Origin: Leptolyngbya sp. PCC 7375
GTDB taxonomy: Bacteria; Cyanobacteriota; Cyanobacteriia; Phormidesmidales; Phormidesmidaceae
Assembly: GCF_000316115.1 (NCBI RefSeq)
Contig: NZ_JH993797.1
Span: forward strand, 7,971,961 to 8,035,960
Direction of reading: 5' to 3'
Length of the DNA: 64,000 nt
Part shown: positions 17,432-25,366 of the stretch, piece after piece
Numbering within the stretch: position 1 is the first letter of the stretch
How the letters are laid out: the number at the start of each line of letters is the position of its first letter
Notes under the pieces: generated by a model
Told to the model about the DNA's origin: nothing
What the model saw: the letters and a program-made list of their open reading frames with translations, nothing else
The model's database searches: none
Position numbers and translations under genes: made by a program

Positions 17432-18685
17432 GTGGATGGGGAAATCGGTCGCTTTGAGTTTATGTCGTATACAGCCGTTGAATCTTCTGGGAATCAACCA
17501 TCGAACCGAGTCAACACACTATATGGATCCCTACCCGGCAAAAGCTGGTATCGCACGGTGGGCTTTAAGGAGATTGCCTACACCCATGGGAGTACAGTTG
17601 AGTCATATCGGAAAACGAGTGCTTGGCTCAATCGAATCCGTCATCAAGTGACCGGAGGAACCCCGTCAAGAACGATGCAAGACAGTAGTGAACGAGAAGG
17701 CACTCGTGTGCTCAATCACTTGACTCAGGCCAGTGAAGCCATCCTGAAAACCCATGGTGTCATCGGCAACACACTGCCTGCGGCTGTCGTCGCCTCTGCC
17801 AATGAGAGTAAGCCTGTCCATCTGGCTCCAGACGTAGTCTCCGCTGTCATCGAGCAGTGTGGCAAAACCGAGTTGATTCGCCAACAGATGACGGCCAATC
17901 CCATCCCCTATGAGAGCCCCCATCATAGCCTCAACATTTCGATTGATGATGTCGGGGTGAAACGTCAGAGGGACCAGCGACCAGCCAGTGTTCCAGAGAC
18001 ACCCACCGCCCGCAAGTATGCCTATCAAACGGTGGTCCATATCGAAAATCAACTCGGTAGCTATCGATTGAATGCCCTTGGCTTGACGACAATGTTAACC
18101 ATGCTGTTGGCCTTTTTACTCCACAATGACCTCCTTCAAGGCCCTATCGTATTCTTTGCCGATGGACAGCGAAGCTTGCATGGCGCGATTCTGACCACCT
18201 TTGCTGGGGTGTCTGCACTACAGTTGATCTTGGACTGGTATCATCTCCATGAGAAATGTAAACAACTGCTTAGTCTCGCCTGTCAGGGTAGACGTCTGCG
18301 TAATACACACTTGACTCACCTGGCAGCCCTGCTCTGGCATGGATTAGTCGATGCAGCTTTGGTTTACCTTGAGTTCATTGACCCAGACCATCTCAAAGAT
18401 ACAACCGCTATCGATAAACTCCAAGGCTATCTGCGTCGGAACAAACCTCACATTCCTTGTTATTGTGTGCGTAAACAGCTGGGATTGAGAAATTCCAGCA
18501 ACCGAGGTGAAAAGGCGAATGATTTATTGGTCTCCTCACGACAAAAACACAATGGGATGAGTTGGTCTAAAACGGGGTCAGTTGCCTTGGCTGCTTTAAC
18601 AGCGCTTGTTTCGAATCAAGAAGCTACCCATTGGTTCAGGACCGGGAAGCTCAATTTTAAGTTGGTACCTCATCCCGTAAAGTAA
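17432..18685 (+). CDS. ISKra4-like transposase, main frame (orfB)
   Basis: The catalytic part of a transposase, with SIDDVGVKRQRDQRP as the first acidic region, IVFFADGQRSLHGAIL, ILDWYHLHEKCKQLLS as the second, and the C-terminal NRGEKANDLLVSSRQKHNGMSWS with the glutamate. This D-D-E arrangement with the DWYHLxEK motif is typical of ISKra4. A GTG at 17432 is the first start, but the frame is open further upstream to about 17378, supporting expression by -1 frameshifting from orfA. Confidence 0.75.
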   Translation: MDGEIGRFEFMSYTAVESSGNQPSNRVNTLYGSLPGKSWYRTVGFKEIAYTHGSTVESYRKTSAWLNRIRHQVTGGTPSRTMQDSSEREGTRVLNHLTQASEAILKTHGVIGNTLPAAVVASANESKPVHLAPDVVSAVIEQCGKTELIRQQMTANPIPYESPHHSLNISIDDVGVKRQRDQRPASVPETPTARKYAYQTVVHIENQLGSYRLNALGLTTMLTMLLAFLLHNDLLQGPIVFFADGQRSLHGAILTTFAGVSALQLILDWYHLHEKCKQLLSLACQGRRLRNTHLTHLAALLWHGLVDAALVYLEFIDPDHLKDTTAIDKLQGYLRRNKPHIPCYCVRKQLGLRNSSNRGEKANDLLVSSRQKHNGMSWSKTGSVALAALTALVSNQEATHWFRTGKLNFKLVPHPVK

Positions 18686-18782
18686 TTGCACAGGTAGAAA
18701 TATTTCAGAATAATTGTTTTGTCTAAGCCCAGATTAAGGTTGCTGTGATTAGCTATTGCCATAGTCAAAACTATTTTTAATT

Positions 18783-19415
18783 ATGTACATAAAAATCTCA
18801 GGTAAATTCACAGCCACACTGCTTGCAAGCTTCGTTCTAGCAGTAGGCTGTGCTGTAGATCCATCGAGTCAATCCGTGGAGACTACCGTAACCAACGATA
18901 GCCAAGAAAGTTCACCTGAGGCCACCGCTACTGAGGTCACAGTTGCCGACTCTAATCCCTGTGCTGGTGTAAATCCCTGTGCTGGTGCTGATACAGCTGC
19001 ATCCGTAGAAATAATTGCAACTGAAACCCAAAACATCCAATACTTTGCAGACAATAGTGGCCTGGCAATCCGTGGGACTGATCCCGTTGCTTACTTTACG
19101 CAAGGTGGACCGGTTGCGGGTAGTTCAGAGTTTACCTATACCTGGAACAATGCCACATGGCAGTTTGTCAGTGCAGAAAATCGAGACTTATTTGCAGCTA
19201 ATCCTGCACAGTATGCTCCACAATATGGTGGATACTGTGCCTGGGCCGTGAGTCAGGGATATACCGCGTCCATTGATCCTAATGCCTGGAAAATTGTGGA
19301 TGGCAAACTCTATCTTAATTACAGCAGAGGGGTACAAAGACGCTGGGAACAAGATATTCCCGGCCATATCAGCAGAGCCAATGCCAACTGGCCTGGAGTC
19401 CTTGAAGAATCTTAG
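18783..19415 (+). CDS. YHS-domain lipoprotein
   Basis: A 210-residue exported lipoprotein: N-terminal helix ending in the lipobox VLAVGCAVD (cysteine about residue 23), then a Ser/Thr/Glu-rich linker with a doubled motif NPCAGVNPCAG (about 58-68), then a YHS domain (about 90-180) with AIRGTDPVAYFTQGGPVAGSS, FTYTWNNATWQFVSAENRDLF and PQYGGYCAWAVSQGYTA. YHS domains bind copper or other metals in several proteins, and the cysteine-rich NPCAG repeat could help; metal binding here is inference. The gene lies directly downstream of the IS pair but shows no damage. Confidence 0.8.
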   Translation: MYIKISGKFTATLLASFVLAVGCAVDPSSQSVETTVTNDSQESSPEATATEVTVADSNPCAGVNPCAGADTAASVEIIATETQNIQYFADNSGLAIRGTDPVAYFTQGGPVAGSSEFTYTWNNATWQFVSAENRDLFAANPAQYAPQYGGYCAWAVSQGYTASIDPNAWKIVDGKLYLNYSRGVQRRWEQDIPGHISRANANWPGVLEES

Positions 19416-19571
19416 GAAGGGCGGCCAGCCATAGAATGTGAGCGGCCTCAGGGATGGCGTTGGTGATAATAGCCGTTAGCCCTGGATTACTTGTGGCGTT
19501 AGAGAGGCTGTCGAAGGTTGTGATATTTCCGTCAAGGATATCAGGACTATCATAGATTCAATAGCAATTGC

Positions 19572-20450
19572 CTATCTTAGACCCACTAACTTCAATAATT
19601 CACCTTGATAAGCTCGTTTAGCAAGACGCTGATCATCTGACACCAGGTACTTGTTAAGGACCTTGAGAATCTTTTCTTTCTTAACAGGCTTGCTAAAGAA
19701 TCCAGATGCACCCACTAATCTGGCGCGCACTCGGTCAATCAGGCCATCGTTGCTGGTTACCATGATTACAGGTGTTCTCCGTAAGGATGCAGTCCGGCGA
19801 ATTTGAGCACATAGTTCGTAGCCATTGGCATAGGGCATCACCAAATCTAGAAAAATCAGCTGGGGCCTTAATTCTAATAGTCTTGGCATGGTCTCTAAGG
19901 GCTTAGAGATATTTTGATAACCATAGCCTGCCCCTTGAATAATCGCCGCCATGACCTGGCTATCTAATGGACTATCTTCAATGTAAACCACCTGATTTTG
20001 AGATGCTGACAACAATCCTTGGGATAAGCGCGAAGGATTGAGAAAGATTAGAGAATTGGTTGTTTCTGAAGCGATAGGAACAGGACCTAACAGCGTTTTT
20101 ACTGTAGTTAAAATACTCGGTAGATCAACGGGTTTTAACTCACACGCATCACAGCCAGATTTCTGCACTTTGGTTCGCTCAGCTTCAGTTGTGCAAACTG
20201 TCAAGGCAACTATGGGGATCTTTTGCGTAACTGTTGATGCTTTAAGAATTTTAATTGTTTGCCAACCACTGATAATAGGCAGGTCTGTGTCAATTAAAAT
20301 AATATCTGGTGCTTCAGTAACTGCCAATAAAATACCTTCATCGCCCCCTTGTGTAGCTAGAACTATCTCATAGTTACATTGGGTAAACCATGATCGAAGG
20401 ATATTACAGAGCGATTCATCGCTCGTTATTAATAAGATTTTCTTGGTCAT
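19572..20450 (-). CDS. Double-receiver response regulator (REC-REC)
   Basis: A 292-residue protein with two REC domains and no DNA-binding output. REC1 (residues 4-120) has the phospho-acceptor D54 in ILIDTDLP and lysine in ELKPVDL, but its acidic pocket is only ITSDES. REC2 (153-265) is canonical: YIEDSPLD, D202 in IFLDLVMP, VTSNDG and lysine in FSKPVKK. Such proteins act as phosphate relays or allosteric adaptors, for example in motility or biofilm signalling. No kinase is adjacent. The ATG at 20450 lacks a clear ribosome site. Confidence 0.82.
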   Translation of the reverse strand: MTKKILLITSDESLCNILRSWFTQCNYEIVLATQGGDEGILLAVTEAPDIILIDTDLPIISGWQTIKILKASTVTQKIPIVALTVCTTEAERTKVQKSGCDACELKPVDLPSILTTVKTLLGPVPIASETTNSLIFLNPSRLSQGLLSASQNQVVYIEDSPLDSQVMAAIIQGAGYGYQNISKPLETMPRLLELRPQLIFLDLVMPYANGYELCAQIRRTASLRRTPVIMVTSNDGLIDRVRARLVGASGFFSKPVKKEKILKVLNKYLVSDDQRLAKRAYQGELLKLVGLR

Positions 20451-20549
20451 AAAAAAGATTCACGAGCCATTTCCTAATGCACTTGAGTTTCCACGAGAAC
20501 CAGTGAATCTGTTCCAAACGGACAAATTCATTGTCTCTAGTTCTGCTCA

Positions 20550-20575
20550 AACCGTTGGCAGGCCTGCCAACGGTT
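20550..20575. repeat. Perfect 26-bp palindrome
   Basis: The half-site AACCGTTGGCAGG is followed immediately by its complement with no loop. It lies 100 bases upstream of the REC-REC gene. Confidence 0.85.
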
Positions 20576-20579
20576 AGCA

Positions 20580-20608
20580 TACAGGCCATGAAAAAATCAT
20601 GGCCTGTA
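20580..20608. repeat. Perfect 12-bp stem hairpin with A5 loop
   Basis: TACAGGCCATGA (20580-20591) pairs with 20597-20608 over a loop of five As. It starts four bases after the neighbouring palindrome, which makes a cruciform-like pair. Confidence 0.85.
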
Positions 20609-20832
20609 CAGTTGGAGCTATAACTAGCAAGCAATAAACATGCCCGATGCCAGTGTGAGTAGTAGGACACTCATATCAAGTACGACCACTGAAGTAGTTC
20701 AAAGTTGCCAATGGTTGAACCGCTTCAGTCGTTTGACGTATGTAATCTTGGATAAATTGCGCAAAAAGCGTTCGCGTAATATCAACGCCCCTTAGGGCTG
20801 AGCTTGTGAACCCGGTTAGGATATGCGTCAAA

Positions 20833-20869
20833 GCGGTCTACAGTTCAAGCAACTCAAACTGTAGACCGC
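20833..20869 (-). terminator. Hairpin terminator of the GDPD/RTX gene
   Basis: A 13-bp perfect stem (20833-20845 with 20857-20869, starting GCGGTCTACAGTT) with an 11-base loop, 20 bases after the stop of the minus-strand gene. Only a short TTTG tail follows, so termination may be partial. Confidence 0.7.
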
Positions 20870-20888
20870 CTACATACCTAAACTATGC

Positions 20889-23800
20889 CTAAACCACAGT
20901 AAATGCAGTTTCAGTCAGGGCTGCGGCAGCTACGCCACTGAGCAGAGCCAGATCCTCAGTGCCAAAGGAAATCACCGCAGCATCGCTACGTTGACCAAGG
21001 GATAGATCAGAGAAGGATAAGCCATCGGCCAGACCGATCAAGTCAGTGCCCACTTCGAAGTCAAGGATAGTATCTGTACCTTGACCTGCAGCCAGGACAA
21101 AGGTATCAGCACCTCGACCACGACCAAAGTCGTCACCCACTAGGGTGTCGTTACCCAGGCCGCCCTGTAGCAGGTCATCACCGTCGTCACCCCAAATGTG
21201 ATCATCGCCAGCATCGCCGAATAGCTCGTCGTTGCCACCTTTACCGCCGATCCGATCATTGCCTGCACCACCAAAGATCAGGTCATCGCCACCGATACCG
21301 CGCTGGGAATTGCGGCTATTGAGGTCACCCCGCAGGATGTCATCACCGTCACCGCCAGCGATAATGTCAGCGCCTAAACCGCCTGCAATCGTGTTGTCAC
21401 TGACAGTGCCAACCAGGGTATTGTCAGACGCATCACCTACAGTGACTGACTCTGGTATCGATGCCACACCTAAACGCGGATCTAGATTTAATGGCTCATC
21501 TAGTTCCAACGTGATGATTTCGTTGTTGTCAATTTCGGTACCCGAGAAATCCCGACCAATGGAGAATGGATAGTTGTTGTCATTCGCCACCAGAATGGTG
21601 TTCTCATCAAGCACCAGGACATCTTCAATGGTGATAAAGGGGAAGGAGAATGTGGTGCTACCATCACCATTGAGATCATTAGGATCGTCAATGTCCAATA
21701 GATCAGCGACCAGCTCTCTTTCTACAAAGCCATTTTCATCAACATTGGAGATATCGATTTTGTAGATGCGCTTAAATTCGGCAGCTTCACCCTGACGACC
21801 ATCCCGCTCAATCACTAAGAATTCAGTCTCGTTGATGGGGGTGAGGTCACCAATGGCATGGTTGGGGGCATCCAGCTGATACAGGCCGATAATGCCCTCA
21901 AATGAGCGGCTAGCTACATCAAATTCATAGATGCGCAGAGACCCTTCAGGATCGCCAAGGACTGTGCCTTCTAGCATGGGATAGAGGGTGCTCCGGTCGG
22001 GGCTAAAGCCCATGCCTTCGTAACCCCGTGAACCCCGTAGGTTGGCAAACTCTTCAGCGGTTTCAAACTGTTCAACTATAATCCGTCCAGTTTCAGGGAA
22101 GTCGGTGAAGAAGCCATCCACACCCAGTTCAATTAGTTGACGAAATTCATCTCCAGATGTCTGGGGAGTGCCATCCTCATTTAAGGTGAGAAAACGCTCT
22201 TCATCCCGCAGGGTGTAGGGGTGAACTTGCAGTCCCGCATTGTGGGCAAAGTCAACTAGGGGAAAGACCTCTCCAGTCAGGCGAGTGGTGATTTCCGCAA
22301 CACCATCTCCGTTACCGTCTACGGGTGTTTCCAGGGGCTCACGCAGCAGGATGTTGTTTTTCCAGGGGCCAATTCCGTCGGCATAGCTGCTAATTTCAGT
22401 AATGGCCTCAGCATTGGCCAGGGAGTTATAGCCTGGATTTTCAAAATCTAGGAAGGGAAGCAGGTCACCGTAGATGGCCTCTTTCTCAGCTTCAGATAGA
22501 TTGGCATTGGCCACCAGGTCATAGGGCACGGAGAAACCGCCACCGCCTGCATTGATAAAGGCACCTTCAGTATCGCCAAAGAGCTGCACCAATTGCAGGT
22601 CATCTAAACCAGCCTCAGGGAGGATTTCGTTCCGTAGGTCTAGCAGGTTCTGAATTTCAAAGGACTGGATAAAGATGCGATCGCGATCCGTAAATCCAGT
22701 ATCCACCAGGGTTTGCACCAGCGGTTCTTCTAACGACAGTCCTTGCTGATCAAAAAAGGTGGGGTGTTTGGTTTCAGGATAAATACCAATGTCACGACCC
22801 ACTGCGGCGCTGACTTCCTGAACCAGTTCGATGACTTCCTCAAACGTAGGAATTTCAAACTTGTTGTTAAATTCCTGATTGCGGTACGGACGGGACTGAA
22901 CCGCCCGTAGCTGCTTGATTTCTGCCAGGGTAAAGTCTTCAGCAAAATAAGCCGTAATTTCTTCCCCATCCAGCATCTTGGTGGCCATGCGCTCAGCACC
23001 AAACACCTCGGCCACGTTCGTGGTGTCGTCAAGGATAGGCTCGTGGCGAGCGATCAGTACACCATCAGAGGTGATTACCAGGTCAGGCTCAACAAAATCA
23101 GCCCCTTGATAAATGGCTAAACGATAGGCTTCTAAGGTGTGCTCAGGAAAATCACCGCTGGCCCCCCGGTGACCAATCACTAATGGAGTTTGACCATTAA
23201 GGGTATTAAAGTCAAAGTCAGGATTATTGGGAGAGCGCACCTCGTCGGACGTCAACCGATCTACAACGGGATCCCCCGTGCGAGGGAAGTCAGTAAAGAA
23301 GCCATCGGCACCAATGTCAACCAGCTGCTGAAACTCTTGCTCTGGTGTTTGGGGTGTGCCGTCAGGATTTAGGGTGAGAAAACGTTCTTCATCGCGCAGG
23401 GTATAGGGATGCACCTGCAAATCAGCGCCATGGGCATCATCAATGAAGGCGGTCACATCTCCGGTAAGTTGGGTGGTAATTTCGGCTACCCCGTCACCAT
23501 CACCATCCACTGGAGTCTCCAGAGCTTCCCGGATAAGAATATTGTTCTTCCAAGGACCGGCCCCTTCGGCATATTGCTCGCTGATCACCTGCAAAAATTC
23601 AGCGCTATCCAGATCGCTATATACGGTGGTGTTGGATAGGGGATTCTCAACCGCCGCTAAAAAGTCTGCACCATAAATGGCTTCTAGATCATTCCCCTGC
23701 TCCACATTAAAGCGAATGTCGTAGGGAGCCGAGAAACCGTTATCTACAGGTGCATCGGGCAAGGTGTTGCCATATAGCTGCACCAGGGGAATATCGCCCA

Positions 23801-24950
23801 GACCTTCTGCATCTAGCTGGCCCTGAAGTTCAATCAGGTTCTGGAACTCAAAGGACTGGATAAAGATGCGGTTGGGATCGGTAAATCCGGTCCGCTGTAG
23901 GGTTTCAATTAAGGGTTCTTCTAGAGACAGTCCCTGCTGGTCAAAGAAGGTGGGGTGCTTGGTCTCAGGATAGATGCCGACTTGTACACCGGTTTCAGCC
24001 TCAACGGCTTGCACCAGTTCGATCACTTCCTCAAAGGTGGGAATCTCAAACAATCCATCAAAGGCCGGATCGCGAAAGTCACGGGATTGGACGGCCCGCA
24101 ACTGTTTAATCTCTTCTAGGGTAAAATCTTCGGCAAAGTAGCCAGTGACCTCAACACCGTCCAATAGTTTTGTGGCCATGCGCTCGGGGCCAAACACCTC
24201 GGCCACGTTAGTGGTGTCATCTAAAAGCGGCTCATGGCGGGCAATGAGAACACCGTCAGATGTGGTGACTAGGTCAGGCTCGATAAAGTCAGCACCTGCT
24301 GCGATCGCAGCCCGATACGCTGCTAAGGTGTGCTCTGGAAAGTCACCGCTAGCACCCCGATGCCCAATGACTAAAGGATCTTGACCATTAAGGGTATTGA
24401 GATCAACTGGATTGGGAGTGGCAATAGGTGCTTCTAATAGTTCACCCTCACTGTTGAAGTGCAATAGATAAGGACCAAACTCCTCACCCACCCAGATATC
24501 ACCGTTATTATCAATAACAAATGACTCAATATCAAAGTCAGCACCGGTCAATAGACGCTCGGCACTCTCTTCATTTTGAATATCGAAGGGAATTAAATTA
24601 TCGGGATCGCTCAGTTGAACAAACCCTTGCAGATCTACGCTACCGTCACCACCTTGACCCTGAAAATTTGGTCTAGCCTGGTAAATGCGCAACAGATAGT
24701 CGGTACTGTTACTTTCGCCGCCAAAGCCGTTGTCAGATAAAAACCAAAATGTTCTAGCGTCGGTATCAGGCGCGAACTGTACGGCACTAAATCCCTGCAC
24801 TGGCTGGCCATCAAAGGGACCGGTGCGGCCATTTGCAGAGATGGGTTGAATGCGATTGGCCGCATCAATACGACCGTTGTCTGTACCAGACGGAGGACCA
24901 TCAGCGAAAGTGTCGGCTGATAGGGAAGCAAACCCTCTTAAGGTGACCAT
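20889..24950 (-). CDS. Secreted tandem glycerophosphodiester phosphodiesterase inserted in a phytase-like propeller, with RTX repeats
   Basis: A 1353-residue exported protein. Residues 50-185 and 965-1155 are two halves of an esterase-like-of-phytase propeller (FWFLSDNGFGGESNSTDYLLR; GYEGMGFSPDRSTLYPMLEG). Between them are two GDPD TIM-barrels, 193-563 and 590-957. Each has the catalytic HRGASGDFPEHT, the metal/acid cluster EPDLVxTSDGVLIARHEP, and KHPTFFDQQG. Calcium-binding GGxGxDxLx repeats follow (1195-1270), then an RTX C-terminal module (1280-1353). There is no signal peptide, as expected for type I secretion through the C-terminus. It should release glycerol-3-phosphate from phospholipid head groups outside the cell. 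It has a degenerate Pho-box upstream and a hairpin terminator downstream. Confidence 0.88.
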   Translation of the reverse strand: MVTLRGFASLSADTFADGPPSGTDNGRIDAANRIQPISANGRTGPFDGQPVQGFSAVQFAPDTDARTFWFLSDNGFGGESNSTDYLLRIYQARPNFQGQGGDGSVDLQGFVQLSDPDNLIPFDIQNEESAERLLTGADFDIESFVIDNNGDIWVGEEFGPYLLHFNSEGELLEAPIATPNPVDLNTLNGQDPLVIGHRGASGDFPEHTLAAYRAAIAAGADFIEPDLVTTSDGVLIARHEPLLDDTTNVAEVFGPERMATKLLDGVEVTGYFAEDFTLEEIKQLRAVQSRDFRDPAFDGLFEIPTFEEVIELVQAVEAETGVQVGIYPETKHPTFFDQQGLSLEEPLIETLQRTGFTDPNRIFIQSFEFQNLIELQGQLDAEGLGDIPLVQLYGNTLPDAPVDNGFSAPYDIRFNVEQGNDLEAIYGADFLAAVENPLSNTTVYSDLDSAEFLQVISEQYAEGAGPWKNNILIREALETPVDGDGDGVAEITTQLTGDVTAFIDDAHGADLQVHPYTLRDEERFLTLNPDGTPQTPEQEFQQLVDIGADGFFTDFPRTGDPVVDRLTSDEVRSPNNPDFDFNTLNGQTPLVIGHRGASGDFPEHTLEAYRLAIYQGADFVEPDLVITSDGVLIARHEPILDDTTNVAEVFGAERMATKMLDGEEITAYFAEDFTLAEIKQLRAVQSRPYRNQEFNNKFEIPTFEEVIELVQEVSAAVGRDIGIYPETKHPTFFDQQGLSLEEPLVQTLVDTGFTDRDRIFIQSFEIQNLLDLRNEILPEAGLDDLQLVQLFGDTEGAFINAGGGGFSVPYDLVANANLSEAEKEAIYGDLLPFLDFENPGYNSLANAEAITEISSYADGIGPWKNNILLREPLETPVDGNGDGVAEITTRLTGEVFPLVDFAHNAGLQVHPYTLRDEERFLTLNEDGTPQTSGDEFRQLIELGVDGFFTDFPETGRIIVEQFETAEEFANLRGSRGYEGMGFSPDRSTLYPMLEGTVLGDPEGSLRIYEFDVASRSFEGIIGLYQLDAPNHAIGDLTPINETEFLVIERDGRQGEAAEFKRIYKIDISNVDENGFVERELVADLLDIDDPNDLNGDGSTTFSFPFITIEDVLVLDENTILVANDNNYPFSIGRDFSGTEIDNNEIITLELDEPLNLDPRLGVASIPESVTVGDASDNTLVGTVSDNTIAGGLGADIIAGGDGDDILRGDLNSRNSQRGIGGDDLIFGGAGNDRIGGKGGNDELFGDAGDDHIWGDDGDDLLQGGLGNDTLVGDDFGRGRGADTFVLAAGQGTDTILDFEVGTDLIGLADGLSFSDLSLGQRSDAAVISFGTEDLALLSGVAAAALTETAFTVV

Positions 24951-25084
24951 CTTTACCTCTGAACTATGTGATTAGTAGATAAACTATTGATGTGGAGAAC
25001 TTGAACACTCCCAGTAAGGAAGTGAAGAACAATCTCCGTCGTTCCGGGTGGTAACAATCCCCCAGGAGGTAATATTCAGGAGCA

Positions 25085-25114
25085 AGGTTAACAAAACATT
25101 TTCGAACTATTAAA
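25085..25114 (-). promoter_or_regulatory. Degenerate Pho-box upstream of the GDPD/RTX gene
   Basis: On the minus strand, TTTAATAG and GTTAACCT are separated by exactly 22 bp (two 11-bp periods) with a weak middle repeat. This fits the PyTTAAPyPy(T/A) 8-mer plus 3-bp spacer plan, about 135 bases before the start. It is weaker than the other Pho-boxes in this window. Confidence 0.45.
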
Positions 25115-25366
25115 CAAACTGGCTACGGGGGCCAGGTTATCGTTCAAGGCATGTGGTGCCAATGGTGTAAGCATTATGTTGGCCAATAATTTTCGTAAAG
25201 TTGCTGAGATTATTGGCAGCGGCGACTAAACCTTAACCTGTTTTAATCTCTTCTTCATCCACATCAGGAATAATCTAAACGGGGATTAAGCATTTGTGTC
25301 AGCGCTTTTGAACACAGTGTAGGGCCATGCTTATGTCCATCCTCTTTAACTGGCAATGGGTTTTCT
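25115..25366. other. Divergent intergenic region between the GDPD/RTX and PilB-like genes
   Basis: It contains CTTAACCT followed by TTTAATCT at 25232-25249 on the + strand with 10-bp rather than 11-bp spacing. No gene recognised. Confidence 0.4.

Larger units (their letters stand above)
17033..18697 (+). mobile_element. ISKra4-like insertion sequence, complete
   Basis: The 14-bp perfect terminal inverted repeats are CTACCTGTGCAATT (17033-17046) and its complement ending at 18697. Perfect 8-bp palindromic target duplications AAATATTT lie at 17025-17032 and 18698-18705. It carries two overlapping-phase frames joined by an A8 slippery run. The family assignment rests on the transposase core and is less certain than the boundaries. 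Confidence 0.85.
20451..20888. other. Intergenic region with three strong hairpins
   Basis: About 440 bases between the REC-REC start and the GDPD/RTX gene stop. It holds a 26-bp perfect palindrome, a second 12-bp stem hairpin right next to it, and a terminator; all are listed separately. No protein frame looks real. Confidence 0.6.

Noticed and set aside
25232..25249. CTTAACCT...TTTAATCT as a Pho-box for the PilB-like gene
   Set aside because: The spacing is 10 rather than 11 bp and a third repeat is missing; kept only as a note in the intergenic entry.
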